From positions 806,001 through 870,000 of the forward strand of contig NZ_CP188258.1 in NCBI RefSeq assembly GCF_049994905.1: a stretch of 64,000 nucleotides of DNA. Reading direction: 5' to 3'. The position numbers and the translations under genes were made by a program. Positions 7,991-17,069 of this stretch are shown here, piece by piece. Position 1 is the stretch's first letter. Each line of letters opens with the position of its first letter. This stretch comes from Diaminobutyricibacter sp049994905. GTDB lineage: Bacteria; Actinomycetota; Actinomycetes; Actinomycetales; Microbacteriaceae. Under the pieces are notes generated by a model that saw only the letters and a program-made list of their open reading frames with translations, was not told the DNA's origin and ran no database searches.

Positions 7991-9481
7991 CTAGTAGGTG
8001 CCCTGAAGGGTTCCCCAGGTCGCCGAAAGTCCCGCGACACTTCTTCGCTGCGGAACGTTCCAGGGGTTGTCGTCACGCAAAGGCTTGGGGAGCACCGCGT
8101 TCGGTGCGCTTTGATAGGTGACCCCGCGCAAAAATCGACCGATCGCGGCTGTCCCGACGCTGGTTGCGTCGGTCGTTGTCGCAGGGAACGGGCCGCCGTG
8201 CTGCATCGCATTGGTAACAGACACGCCTGTGGGCCAACCATCGAAAAGAACTCGACCACTCGTTTCCGCGAGCGCCGAAATCAACTCGGTCAATTGACCG
8301 CTGGCCCAGTCTGACTCGGTCGCCCGGACGGTGGAGGTGAGGTTGCCGGGGAATAGTCGACGGTGGACACCGGCGAGGTCGCTGACATCCTCATACCTGA
8401 CGACGATGGAAAGAGGTCCGAAGCACTCCTCGAGAAGGGTTTCGGTGTTCAACAATTCATCGAGGCTAACCTCGACAACGGTCGGGGTCACGAATTGCTG
8501 GTCGTGCTCGTCTGACCAGACCGACCCTTCGGCGAGAACTGTGACACCCGGCGTTTCAATCACCTCAGATCGCCGGCCGACGAACGCTCTCCCTATGTTG
8601 ACATTGAGGAGACGGTGCGGTGCGACAGCGCCAACTGCTGCGGCAACATCACCCAACGCCACTTGGGCCGGTACAAAGAGAAAGCCCGGTTTGGTGCAGA
8701 GCTGGCCAGCCGACCCTGCAACAGATGCAAGGAACCCTTTCACGAGCTCGGGGTCCAGCTCGAACGCCCCCACAGTGGCATAGGCGGGATTGACACTTCC
8801 GAGTTCGCCATAGAAAGGGATCGGTTGTTCGCGTGTTGCTGCGATCTCTGCGAGGATCCGGCCCACCAGTGTGGATCCGGTGAACGATCCGGCCCGAATG
8901 CGTTTGTCACGCAAGAGCTCGACGCCCACCTCCTGGCCGGCGACGATCTGAAAGACGTTGTCCGGCATGCCGGCCGCTGCGAGGGACTCGACTACGATCT
9001 GCGCAGTCCGCTGTGAGAGCTCGGGATGACCGGAGTGGGCTTTGAGTATTACCGGGCAGCCGGCCGCGAGTGCGGCGGCGGTGTCACCGCCGACCACTGA
9101 GAACGCAAACGGAAAGTTGGATGCGGCGAAATTGAGCACGGGCCCAACCGGCTGTAGCATTCGGCGAAGTTCAGGGCGGGGCCCGACGACGTATTCTGGG
9201 TCCGCGTCATCGATGCGAACGTCGAGGTATGCCCCTTCCACGATCACTTCAGCGAACAGCCGGAGTTGGTTGCTGGTGCGACGGACTTCGCCTTGAAGTC
9301 GCGCCTCACCGAGTCCTGTTTCGCGCATCGCGATGGGAATCAGTTCGGCTGCGTTGGAATCGAGGGCATCGGCGATTCTCACCAATGCTTGAGCACGCCG
9401 CCGAGGGTTTGTCCCGGCGAATTGTCCAGCTGCAGTAGCGGCTCGCTCGGCCGTTGTTTCGATCAGGGTTTGCTGTTCCAT
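7991..9481 (-). CDS. 2-ketoglutarate-semialdehyde (2,5-dioxovalerate) dehydrogenase-type ALDH
   Basis: 496 residues of the aldehyde dehydrogenase superfamily. The catalytic cysteine lies in SAGQLCTKPG and the general-base glutamate in ELGSVNP; both contexts are typical of the NADP-dependent 2,5-dioxopentanoate dehydrogenase branch. That enzyme makes 2-ketoglutarate in the last step of non-phosphorylative pentose and hexarate pathways. It lies between the lactonase and the sugar-acid dehydratase, and the FAH-family gene at 14252 could supply its substrate. No signal peptide; cytosolic. Confidence 0.85.
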   Translation of the reverse strand: MEQQTLIETTAERAATAAGQFAGTNPRRRAQALVRIADALDSNAAELIPIAMRETGLGEARLQGEVRRTSNQLRLFAEVIVEGAYLDVRIDDADPEYVVGPRPELRRMLQPVGPVLNFAASNFPFAFSVVGGDTAAALAAGCPVILKAHSGHPELSQRTAQIVVESLAAAGMPDNVFQIVAGQEVGVELLRDKRIRAGSFTGSTLVGRILAEIAATREQPIPFYGELGSVNPAYATVGAFELDPELVKGFLASVAGSAGQLCTKPGFLFVPAQVALGDVAAAVGAVAPHRLLNVNIGRAFVGRRSEVIETPGVTVLAEGSVWSDEHDQQFVTPTVVEVSLDELLNTETLLEECFGPLSIVVRYEDVSDLAGVHRRLFPGNLTSTVRATESDWASGQLTELISALAETSGRVLFDGWPTGVSVTNAMQHGGPFPATTTDATSVGTAAIGRFLRGVTYQSAPNAVLPKPLRDDNPWNVPQRRSVAGLSATWGTLQGTY

Positions 9482-9498
9482 TTCAGTCGACTTTCGTG

Positions 9499-10350
9499 TT
9501 AGCCGGCAAACGCCGGAACGGGCAGGCCGCCTACTGTCGGCCTCGCGACGAATAGTGCGCCGGCAAGCGGCTCAGGGCGCTCCATCGCATAGCGGGAGGT
9601 ACTGATGTACAGATTCGAGAGGTTGTCCCCGCCAAAAGCGCAGGCCGTGACTTGGCGCACGGGGAGGACGATTTCTGCGTCCGCGGTGCCCGCGGCATCA
9701 AAATGAACTAGCCGCCCACCGTCGAAAAGCGCCAACCAGATGCCCCCTTCCGCGTCGACGGTGAGCCCGTCAGCAAATCCGATTCCACCGAGATCGACGT
9801 GCGTCTCTCGACCTGTCAATTCACCTGCAGGCGAGAATGTGAGACGGTCGATGCGGTCACTGAGGCTGTCGACAAAGAACGCGGAGTGTCCATCCACGCT
9901 CCAGGCCAGGCCGTTGCTGCAACCGACCTGATCGAACAATCGCTGCGTCGTTCCATCGGGGTCGAGCCGCCACATTGCGCCCGCGCCGGGTGTGAGATTG
10001 TTCGCCATGCTGCCGCACCAGAATCGGCCCCATGGGTCGGTCGCGCCTTCGTTCATGCGAACGTCTCGGTCGTCCCAACACTCGATGTGTGACTCGATGA
10101 CATTTTTCGTGTCGAGTAAGGCAAATCCGCGCTCGATCCCGACGACCAGGCCGCCGTTCTTGCGTGGACGAGCGGCGGCGGCGACGACATCGACGTGGAT
10201 ACGATCCGTCAACCGGCCAGCGCTGTCGACGAGCAGGACATCGCCGGCGAGCATGTCGAGCACTGCCAGGCCGCGTTCTCCAAGCCATACTGGCCCCTCA
10301 CCGTGCTCGGTGAGAGGTGTGCTGAAAGGCTCAGCATTAATGCGGTTCAT
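9499..10350 (-). CDS. SMP-30/gluconolactonase-family sugar lactonase
   Basis: 283 residues from the ATG at 10350, which follows a long GGAGGAGG ribosome site; an upstream in-frame ATG at 10398 lacks one. Six-bladed propeller of the SMP-30/LRE family. Candidate metal residues sit in EHGEGPVW (Glu), MNEGATDPWGRFW (Asn/Asp), CSNGLAWS (Asn) and FADGLTVDAEGG (Asp). It should open an aldonolactone made by a sugar dehydrogenase, possibly the SDR at 18248. First gene of the minus-strand operon, with the GntR-type palindrome sitting on its promoter. Confidence 0.85.
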   Translation of the reverse strand: MNRINAEPFSTPLTEHGEGPVWLGERGLAVLDMLAGDVLLVDSAGRLTDRIHVDVVAAAARPRKNGGLVVGIERGFALLDTKNVIESHIECWDDRDVRMNEGATDPWGRFWCGSMANNLTPGAGAMWRLDPDGTTQRLFDQVGCSNGLAWSVDGHSAFFVDSLSDRIDRLTFSPAGELTGRETHVDLGGIGFADGLTVDAEGGIWLALFDGGRLVHFDAAGTADAEIVLPVRQVTACAFGGDNLSNLYISTSRYAMERPEPLAGALFVARPTVGGLPVPAFAG

Positions 10351-10445
10351 CGGCCTCCTCCTCTGCTCCTTGTCGGCCGCCTCGCAGACCATCTTCACCG
10401 CGGGATGGTCTTATCTCCCGCAGCATCTACTAGTCTGATGATACC

Positions 10446-10463
10446 GGCCTTACCGGTATTACC
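10446..10463 (-). promoter_or_regulatory. Putative GntR operator, copy 2, inside the lactonase operon promoter
   Basis: On the minus strand this reads GGTAATACCGGTAAGGCC, matching copies 1 and 3. It lies between a TTGGTA -35-like box and a TATCAT -10-like box 16 bp apart, so a bound regulator would block the promoter. The rest of the 10351-10692 gap carries no recognisable gene. Confidence 0.65.
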
Positions 10464-10692
10464 AAACGACGGACGTAATCACATCGGACAGCGGGAAGCG
10501 GTGGGTTGCCTCGACTGATGCCTCGCGACTTCTTGCAGCGACCGCCTGGATCCCTGTCGAGGTCGAGCGGGTCGGTCGGGTCTCGAAGGAGAGTCCGGTG
10601 CTGTAAGCGTTGTGAAAGAGCTTGAATCGGCGCGGTTCGGGCTGGCGTCAATCGGGCGTTCAGCCACGCTCGCCCGAGCGGTGGTTCGTCTC

Positions 10693-11454
10693 CTAGTGTG
10701 CAGACGACAGGTCGGCTGCGCTGAGCCCGAAATTCAGACCGGGGCGCACGCTTGACCCGACCACCTCGGAGAGAGGCCGGTCTAGGTCTTCGCCATACAG
10801 GCGTTGGGCGACGTCCAGGTGTGCAAGCATCGCACTGCGCGCTGCCTCGGGATTTCTTTCCTCGATCGCGGAAAAGACTGTGCGATGAAACGGCACGCCT
10901 TCGTGGCGCACGGCAGCGTCCGAGACGCTTCGGATCACGATGCCTTCGACGAGATTGCGAATCGAGCCGAACATGATCTGGATCACGGGATTGTTGGACG
11001 CAATCGCCACGGCTTCGTGAAATGCAACATCGGCGCGCACCACATCGCTCACACTTGACGCAGACTCGACGGCGACAAGAAGCTCGCGCATTCGTTCGAG
11101 ATCGACCTCGGTGCGGTTTTGTGCTGCGAGGAAGGCAGCAAACGACTCCAGCATTGACCGTGCCGCGATGAGCTGTCGCGGTGTGATTTGACCACGTTTC
11201 GCTATCGCGTCGACCGACCCGCCACTCTCTGTCAATGCAGGCTGCCGCACGAACGTCCCCCGGCCGGGAACCACTGTGATGAGGCCCCGCTCTTGAAGCC
11301 GACGGAGCACTTCCCGAACCAGTGGGCGCCCGACGCCGAATTGTTCCGCGAGCGCGCGCTCAGGCAGGAGCTTTTCGCCGTGTCGATATGCCGGCGACAT
11401 CAGCATGCTTTCCATCTGTTCGGCGAGTTGGTCGGACGTGGGCGAGATCTCCAT
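10693..11454 (-). CDS. GntR-family regulator, FCD (FadR-like) subfamily
   Basis: 253 residues from the ATG at 11454. The N-terminal winged helix (LLPERALAEQFGVGRPLVREVLRRLQERGLITVVPGRGTF) is a textbook GntR domain. The C-terminal FCD effector domain has the helical pattern and His/Asp residues (ADVAFHEAVAIASNNP; HRTVFSAIEERNPEAA) that hold a metal or an organic-acid effector. A TATTAT box only ~10 nt upstream of the ATG suggests a leaderless mRNA. Divergent from the ABC operon, it is probably the repressor acting at the three matching palindromes, released by a sugar-acid intermediate. The effector is unknown. Confidence 0.88.
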   Translation of the reverse strand: MEISPTSDQLAEQMESMLMSPAYRHGEKLLPERALAEQFGVGRPLVREVLRRLQERGLITVVPGRGTFVRQPALTESGGSVDAIAKRGQITPRQLIAARSMLESFAAFLAAQNRTEVDLERMRELLVAVESASSVSDVVRADVAFHEAVAIASNNPVIQIMFGSIRNLVEGIVIRSVSDAAVRHEGVPFHRTVFSAIEERNPEAARSAMLAHLDVAQRLYGEDLDRPLSEVVGSSVRPGLNFGLSAADLSSAH

Positions 11455-11520
11455 GCACCCATAATAGAGGGCGGTATGACTGGTCAGTCCAGATGCCACG
11501 CAGTTGCGGAATCGATCTGT

Positions 11521-11562
11521 GGTAAGACCGGTCTTGCCAATTTACCAGAAATCGGGTAGCTT
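11521..11562 (+). promoter_or_regulatory. Putative GntR operator, copy 3, and ABC operon promoter
   Basis: GGTAAGACCGGTCTTGCC (11521-11538) is an almost perfect palindrome matching the other two sites. It overlaps a TTGCCA -35-like box (11535-11540), followed after 16 bp by TAGCTT. It lies between the divergent gntR and solute-binding-protein genes. A further GACTGGTCAGTC palindrome near 11478-11489 may also be bound. Confidence 0.65.
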
Positions 11563-11603
11563 TCTTCTGGGCCGGCGCGGTCCATCTCAACGAGGAGGAA
11601 ATA

Positions 11604-12860
11604 ATGGGCACCAAGAAGAGGCTGGTGATCGCCGCGAGTTTGATTCTCGGGCTCACCCTTTCTGTCACTGCATGTTCCGCTCAGACCGGCAGCGAGTCTG
11701 CTGGTGGTCTGTCAACACAGCTGCCAAGCAAGGACACCAAGACCACCATCAACATCTGGGGTTACCTCCAGCCGGCAGATGCGGCCTGGATCAAGACCGG
11801 CGAGCAAACGTTGAAGAAGGAGTTCCCCAACGTCACCGTCAACTACACCTACGTTCCTTACGATCAGATCTCCTCGAAGCTCCTCGGCACCGCCGTCGGC
11901 GGCGGGGCCCCGGACGGCATCATCTACAACCCTGCCGATTCAGCCGACCTGTCGAAGTCGGGAATCCTCGCGGACATGGCGCCGTTCTGGAACGACTTCA
12001 AGGATGCGTCGCAGTTCCCAGATTCGATGGTTTGGAAGAACGGGTCGAAGGTCATTTCTCTGCAGGGATATGTCAACACCACGGCGCTCTACTACAACAA
12101 GGATGTGCTCGACAAGGCCGGGGTGAAGCCGCCGACGACAGTGGCAGAGCTGGATTCAGACCTCAAGGCTGTGGCCAAGGTTGGCGATCAGGGACTCACA
12201 ATGTCAGCAGTTCCAACCGCCGAGTCCGAGTTCCAGATTTTCCCATGGCTTCTGGGCGACGGTCAGAACTACGGCTCGTTCACTCAGTCCGGGGTCGACG
12301 GTGTTTTCAGCCAGTTCGACAAGTGGATCGCCGCCGGCTACGTGCCGCGCGACATCGCAGGTTGGACGCAGGCTGATGCCTTCCAGAACTTCTCAGGCGG
12401 GAAGTTCGCATTCACTCAGAACGGCAACTGGCAGCTCGGCCTGGCCAAGAAGCTTCCCTTCAAGTGGGGTGTGGTTCCCATCCCCGCGGGCACCTCTGGC
12501 AGCTACAGCGTAGGCGGCGGCGAAGGCTTCTCCATCGGTTCAAAGACCAAGAATGCTGCCCTGACGTGGGAGTTCTTTAAGGGAGCGCTTCTGACCGAAT
12601 CGAGTGAGATCAATATTCTCAAGACGACAGGAAGCCTCCCCGCGCGTAAGGACGCGGCGCAGAACTCGTACGTCGCAAGCGACCCCGATTTGAAGGTGTT
12701 CGCGGGTGTTGTCGCCACCCTCAAGGCGCGGCCGAACAGCCCGGAGATCGCCGCCGACCTCGTCACGATGGGGAAGATCTGGAACTCGGTGGCTGGTGGG
12801 TCAACTTCACCATCGGACGGGGCCACCCAGGTCGTTTCGCAACTGAACAACGTCAAGTAG
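11604..12860 (+). CDS. Sugar ABC transporter solute-binding lipoprotein (CUT1 type)
   Basis: 418 residues. Sec lipoprotein signal MGTKKRLVIAASLILGLTLSVTAC, with the lipid-anchored Cys at residue 24. The mature part is an MBP-like cluster-1 solute-binding protein (TTINIWGYLQPADAAW; NTTALYYNKDVLDKAGVKPP; FSGGKFAFTQNGNWQLGLAKK). A strong GAGGAGGAAATA ribosome site precedes the ATG. It starts the plus-strand operon under operator copy 3. Its two permeases are encoded at 15273 and 16226, and no ATPase gene accompanies them. Ligand: probably a pentose, oligosaccharide or sugar acid, by context only. Confidence 0.9.
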   Translation: MGTKKRLVIAASLILGLTLSVTACSAQTGSESAGGLSTQLPSKDTKTTINIWGYLQPADAAWIKTGEQTLKKEFPNVTVNYTYVPYDQISSKLLGTAVGGGAPDGIIYNPADSADLSKSGILADMAPFWNDFKDASQFPDSMVWKNGSKVISLQGYVNTTALYYNKDVLDKAGVKPPTTVAELDSDLKAVAKVGDQGLTMSAVPTAESEFQIFPWLLGDGQNYGSFTQSGVDGVFSQFDKWIAAGYVPRDIAGWTQADAFQNFSGGKFAFTQNGNWQLGLAKKLPFKWGVVPIPAGTSGSYSVGGGEGFSIGSKTKNAALTWEFFKGALLTESSEINILKTTGSLPARKDAAQNSYVASDPDLKVFAGVVATLKARPNSPEIAADLVTMGKIWNSVAGGSTSPSDGATQVVSQLNNVK

Positions 12861-12872
12861 TTCGACGACGAA

Positions 12873-12907
12873 GGACGCGGCCGGTGCTCCTGTGGCCGGC
12901 CGCGTCC
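12873..12907 (+). terminator. Intercistronic hairpin after the solute-binding protein gene
   Basis: GGACGCGGCCGG pairs perfectly with CCGGCCGCGTCC around an 11-nt loop, with no U-tract. This is typical of attenuator or 3'-end-protecting hairpins that leave the binding-protein mRNA more abundant than the downstream message. Confidence 0.7.
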
Positions 12908-12930
12908 TCGCAATATCAAGGGGTCAGTTG

Positions 12931-14154
12931 ATGAAGATCATCGAAATCGAAACCGTTCGACCTGCTATTCAGCCGAACATGCTGTTCGTCCTGGTGAAGA
13001 ACGACGAAGGAGTCGTCGGACTCGGCGAGTCGTTCTTTGGACCACGCGCCGTTGAAGCGTACATCCACGAAACAGCCGCACCTGTTCTGCTCGCAATGGA
13101 CGACATCTCCCCCGAGTTCGTCTCAACGTCGCTTTCGCCCTACCTTGGATACCAAGGCGCCGGGGCTGAGGTTCGCGGCAATGCAGCGATCGATCTGGCG
13201 CTCTGGGACATCCTTGGCAAACAATCGGGGATGCCACTGTTCAAATTGATGGGGGGTACGAACCAGCGTGGGCTCCGTGTATACAACACCTGTGCAGGAT
13301 CCGACTACGTGCGGACGAGCACGCGCCAGGCGTCAGACAACTGGGGCATCGGTGATGACTCGCACGAATTCGCCCGCTATGAAGACCTGAGATCGTTCCT
13401 GACCCGGCCCGGCGAGCTGGCGCGTGAACTGCTCGACGAAGGGCTCACTGGGATGAAGATCTGGCCGTTCGACAAGGCGGCGGAAGCATCCGGGGGCACC
13501 GCGATCTCTCAACAGGAACTCGATGCGGGTCTCTCGATTATCGAGCGAATCCGCGAGTCGGTCGGCATGGAGATGGACCTCATGATCGAACTCCACGGTC
13601 TGTGGAATCGCCCAACCGCCGCGAAGATCATCACTGCACTCGAACCGTACACGCCGTTCTGGGTCGAAGATCCAATCAGGGCAGATGCGGTGGATGCGCT
13701 GCGCCATCTTGCCAATGAGACCGCAGTTCCGATCGCGATGGGCGAGACCAGCGTTGGTCGTCGTGGCGCGTTGCCGTTGCTCCGCGACGGAGCGGTGGAT
13801 GTCCTTACTCTCGATCTTCAATGGACCGGAGGACTGACCGAGGCACGGAAGGTCGCGGCCCTCGCAGACACGTTCGGTGTTCCGATCGCCCCGCATGACT
13901 GCACCGGTCCCGCAACACTCGCGGCATGCATCCACCTCAGCCTGAGTCAGCCCAACGCCCTCGTCCAGGAGACTGTTCGGGCGTTCCTCCGCACCTGGTA
14001 CAGCGAGCTCGTCACCGGCGTACCGGAGATCAGTAACGGATACGTCACAGGCTCCGACAGGCCTGGCCACGGCGTCGAACTGCGTGACGAGGTGCTGCTC
14101 GATCAGCGCAACGAGCGCAGGTCGAGCTCCCTTCGCGAAAGCATCGCCCGATGA
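12931..14154 (+). CDS. Enolase-superfamily dehydratase/racemase, second copy
   Basis: 407 residues from the ATG at 12931 (MKIIEIETVRPAIQPNMLFV), with AAGGGG upstream. Active-site landmarks: GMKIWPFD (Lys), LMIELHGLWN (Glu ligand plus His), FWVEDPIRAD (Glu ligand), AMGETSVG (Glu ligand), IAPHDCTGP (His). It is clearly distinct from the protein at 6765-7946, so the cluster holds two dehydratases of one superfamily, perhaps for two sugar acids or for epimer conversion. It precedes the FAH-family gene whose substrate it may make. The exact substrate cannot be read. Confidence 0.82.
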   Translation: MKIIEIETVRPAIQPNMLFVLVKNDEGVVGLGESFFGPRAVEAYIHETAAPVLLAMDDISPEFVSTSLSPYLGYQGAGAEVRGNAAIDLALWDILGKQSGMPLFKLMGGTNQRGLRVYNTCAGSDYVRTSTRQASDNWGIGDDSHEFARYEDLRSFLTRPGELARELLDEGLTGMKIWPFDKAAEASGGTAISQQELDAGLSIIERIRESVGMEMDLMIELHGLWNRPTAAKIITALEPYTPFWVEDPIRADAVDALRHLANETAVPIAMGETSVGRRGALPLLRDGAVDVLTLDLQWTGGLTEARKVAALADTFGVPIAPHDCTGPATLAACIHLSLSQPNALVQETVRAFLRTWYSELVTGVPEISNGYVTGSDRPGHGVELRDEVLLDQRNERRSSSLRESIAR

Positions 14155-14251
14155 CGGTCCTGGCAGTACGGTCCACGCGGTGCTTGTTCAGCGCCGCAGA
14201 CCGAACCGGCATCCCGTCCACGAGACCCGAACACGATTGATTGGTCGCAAT

Positions 14252-15142
14252 ATGAGTAAGAGAATTGTCCGCTACCGCACCGCGAACGGGGCTGTGGAAA
14301 TCGGCGTTCGAGTATCCGATCAGGTTTTCCCGATTCCTGTGGACACGCTCGGCGGACTGCTGATGGAAACGAAGCAGGAAATCGATCGGATTGTCGGCCA
14401 AGCTATTTGGGAAGGTGAACCGGCAGAGAGCGGGATTCAGCTTCTCCCTCCCGTCGACGGGCGGATGGAAGTCTGGGCGGCAGGGGTGACCTACCGAAGG
14501 TCGAAGGACGCCAGAGTGGAGGAAAGCACTCAGGCCAGCGTCTACGAACTCGTCTATGACGCGCAGCGACCAGAGCTCTTCTTCAAGGCGGCACCGTGGC
14601 GCGTCGTCACGAACTTCGACACCCTGTATATCCGAAACGATTCCGAGCTCAACGTGCCAGAGCCGGAGTTCGCAGTCGTCGTCAACGCCGACGGCCAGAT
14701 CGTCGGCTACACCATTTGCAATGACATGAGCTCTCGCTCAATCGAGGGTGCGAACCCGTTGTATCTCCCTCAAGCGAAGGTGTACGACAACAGTTGCTCG
14801 CTCAACGACGGCTTCGTGTTGGCCGACGATGACGACGAACCTGACCGAGCAATCGTGATGGAGATCCTTCGCGAGAACGAACTGGTCTGGTACGGCCAGT
14901 CCAGCACATCGCAACTCAAGCGCGCGATCCCTGACCTCGTCAAATCGGCTCGGTCCAACCTTGACTTCCCGGAAGGATTCATCCTCTCCACCGGAACGGG
15001 CATCGTCCCCGAACTCGAGTTCACGGTTCGACCTGGCGACATCGTCGTCATTCGGATCGACGGGTTGGGAAAACTCATCAACCCCATCTCGATACGGCCA
15101 GCTCGGGAGAAACAACAATCAGAAAGCCTCGTGACATCGTGA
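14252..15142 (+). CDS. FAH-family 2-keto-3-deoxy-pentonate dehydratase candidate
   Basis: 296 residues; the start MSKRIVRYRTANGAVEIGV at 14252 fits the family, but no Shine-Dalgarno is visible, so a weak or coupled start is possible. The C-terminal fumarylacetoacetase fold has the metal triad region PEPEFAVVV (Glu-x-Glu) followed by AKVYDNSCSLN (Asp). In non-phosphorylative pentose pathways FAH-family enzymes dehydrate 2-keto-3-deoxy-arabonate or -xylonate to 2,5-dioxopentanoate. The presence of the matching semialdehyde dehydrogenase at 7991 supports that assignment. FAH hydrolases of other pathways remain an alternative. Confidence 0.78.
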   Translation: MSKRIVRYRTANGAVEIGVRVSDQVFPIPVDTLGGLLMETKQEIDRIVGQAIWEGEPAESGIQLLPPVDGRMEVWAAGVTYRRSKDARVEESTQASVYELVYDAQRPELFFKAAPWRVVTNFDTLYIRNDSELNVPEPEFAVVVNADGQIVGYTICNDMSSRSIEGANPLYLPQAKVYDNSCSLNDGFVLADDDDEPDRAIVMEILRENELVWYGQSSTSQLKRAIPDLVKSARSNLDFPEGFILSTGTGIVPELEFTVRPGDIVVIRIDGLGKLINPISIRPAREKQQSESLVTS

Positions 15143-15272
15143 CGCGCACCGAGAAGTATGTAGGTGCGCTCGACCTAGTCAATATCGGGATTAGCTCGAC
15201 CATCCGGTTGCCGGAGGAACGGCCCCGGCAAGCTTCAGAGGTGGCAACGAGTCGAAGCAAGGGTGGCAGGCC

Positions 15273-16223
15273 ATGACCCAACAATTGGTGAATACGACGT
15301 CGGCGACGCATTCGACACCGAGGCGAGCTGCCAACAAGGGCGCGCGCCGCCCATTTCGCCGAATCGGCGTCAACGCGGTTTTCGTTGGCCCGGGCGTCAT
15401 CCTTCTGGGCGTGATGTCCCTATACCCGATCTTCATTCTGGTGCGGATGAGTCTCAGTAGCGTCGACATCTCGAACATCGTGGGCGACTGGCCGTTTGTC
15501 GGGCTACAAAACTTCGCCGACCTGTTTGCGTCGACCACGTTCCAGAGCGTCGTCGTACAAACCTTGTTCTTCGTCGCCTTCGTGCTTGTGGCGACGATGT
15601 TCGCCGGGCTTATCGTTGCACTGGCATTGCGCCCTTCGCGTGGATTCCCACTCGTGACCCAGACCGCCCTCATTCTGGTTTGGACGCTACCGCCGGTGAT
15701 CGTCGGGCAATTGTGGAAGTTTCTCCTGTCGTCGCAAGGCGCCCTGAATCAGGCTCTTCTCGCGCTGGGTCTCGTGGATCGTCCTATTCCGTTCCTCGCA
15801 CAACCCTCCACGGCGCTGGCTGCGGTTGCCGCGGTGACGGTGTGGGTCGGAGTGCCGTTCGCTGCCCTGGTCATCAAATCGGCGATGCTCGACGTCTCGG
15901 TCGAGATCCTCGACGCGGCAAAGGTTGACGGCGCGAACAAAGTACAGGTTCTCACGCGGATCATCATTCCGATGATCCGGCCCACCCTCCTGATTCTCGC
16001 GGTACTGACGATCGTCGCTGCCTTCAAAGCCTTTGACCTGATCTACACCATGACTAAAGGTGGTCCGGGCACCAGCAGCTCCACCATTCCCTACCTCGGA
16101 TACATCACGGCCTTCCCGGGGTATCAATTCGGCCATGCTGCCGCGATCAGCGTCGTCGCAATGATCATTGTTGTCGGGCTGGCGATCGCATACATCGCCG
16201 CAGTTCGGCGAGAGGAGAAATAG
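15273..16223 (+). CDS. Sugar ABC transporter permease (MalF type)
   Basis: 316 residues, six predicted membrane helices after an ~35-residue cytoplasmic N-terminus. The EAA loop EILDAAKVDGANKVQVLTRI docks the ATPase. It is followed after 2 nt by the partner permease. The 130-nt gap before it shows no gene. Confidence 0.9.
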   Translation: MTQQLVNTTSATHSTPRRAANKGARRPFRRIGVNAVFVGPGVILLGVMSLYPIFILVRMSLSSVDISNIVGDWPFVGLQNFADLFASTTFQSVVVQTLFFVAFVLVATMFAGLIVALALRPSRGFPLVTQTALILVWTLPPVIVGQLWKFLLSSQGALNQALLALGLVDRPIPFLAQPSTALAAVAAVTVWVGVPFAALVIKSAMLDVSVEILDAAKVDGANKVQVLTRIIIPMIRPTLLILAVLTIVAAFKAFDLIYTMTKGGPGTSSSTIPYLGYITAFPGYQFGHAAAISVVAMIIVVGLAIAYIAAVRREEK

Positions 16224-16225
16224 CC

Positions 16226-17047
16226 ATGGAGCTGCACTCGAGACACCGGTTGGCTTCCACGATCGGGGTTGCCGCGATCTTCGCGCTCTATGTCATCCCG
16301 CTTGGCCTGATCGTCCTCGCATCCTTCAAGTCGAACAGCGATGTCGTCAACAATTCGGCGGGGCTGATCTTCACACCCACACTGAGCGCCTATCAGGCGG
16401 TCTTCACCCCTGCGTTCTTCCTCGCACTCCTGAACTCGGTCATCATCGCGGGTGGCACGACCCTTCTGGTTCTTCTGGTCGCGACTCCATTGGCGTACGT
16501 CTTGTCAAGGACGCGCGCCGCTTGGGGGGCGCTGGTGATCGGTATCCTCATCGCTCTTCAGATGACACCGGCAGCAACCGCCGTCATCGCACAGTTCCAG
16601 GTGCTTGCCGGCCTCGGGCAACTGGGTACCACCTTTGGCGTCATTCTCGCGATGAGCGCGACCGCCGTGCCCTACGCCATCCTCATACTGAGACCGTTCT
16701 TCCTCTCGATTCCACATGAAGTCGAGGAAGCAGCGCAGGTTGACGGCACCGGTCCGTTCCGGATATTCGGGCTGATCATCTTCCCGCTCGTGCGCAATGG
16801 GGTCTCGCTGATCGGCGTGCTGATTTTCATCGGAGCCTGGGGAGAGTTCCTCTATCCGATCTCGTTCCTGAACAACCAAGCACAATTCCCGCTAAGCGTT
16901 CTGATCCTTCAGCAGCAAGGATTCTATGGAACGCAGTGGAACAACCTGATGGCGCTCGCCATCCTCGGCGCCATACCAACGATCGCCATTTTCGCCGCCG
17001 TAGCACGCCGATTGACCAGTGGTCTTGCACTGGGTGTCGGCAAGTAG
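16226..17047 (+). CDS. Sugar ABC transporter permease (MalG type)
   Basis: 273 residues, six helices, EAA loop EVEEAAQVDGTGPFRIFGLI. It forms the membrane channel with the preceding permease and imports the ligand captured by the lipoprotein at 11604. No ATP-binding gene occurs in this cluster, so a shared ATPase elsewhere (MsiK type in other actinobacteria) must energise it. Confidence 0.9.
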   Translation: MELHSRHRLASTIGVAAIFALYVIPLGLIVLASFKSNSDVVNNSAGLIFTPTLSAYQAVFTPAFFLALLNSVIIAGGTTLLVLLVATPLAYVLSRTRAAWGALVIGILIALQMTPAATAVIAQFQVLAGLGQLGTTFGVILAMSATAVPYAILILRPFFLSIPHEVEEAAQVDGTGPFRIFGLIIFPLVRNGVSLIGVLIFIGAWGEFLYPISFLNNQAQFPLSVLILQQQGFYGTQWNNLMALAILGAIPTIAIFAAVARRLTSGLALGVGK

Positions 17048-17069
17048 GCCTCGAGAGAAAGAAGACAAC

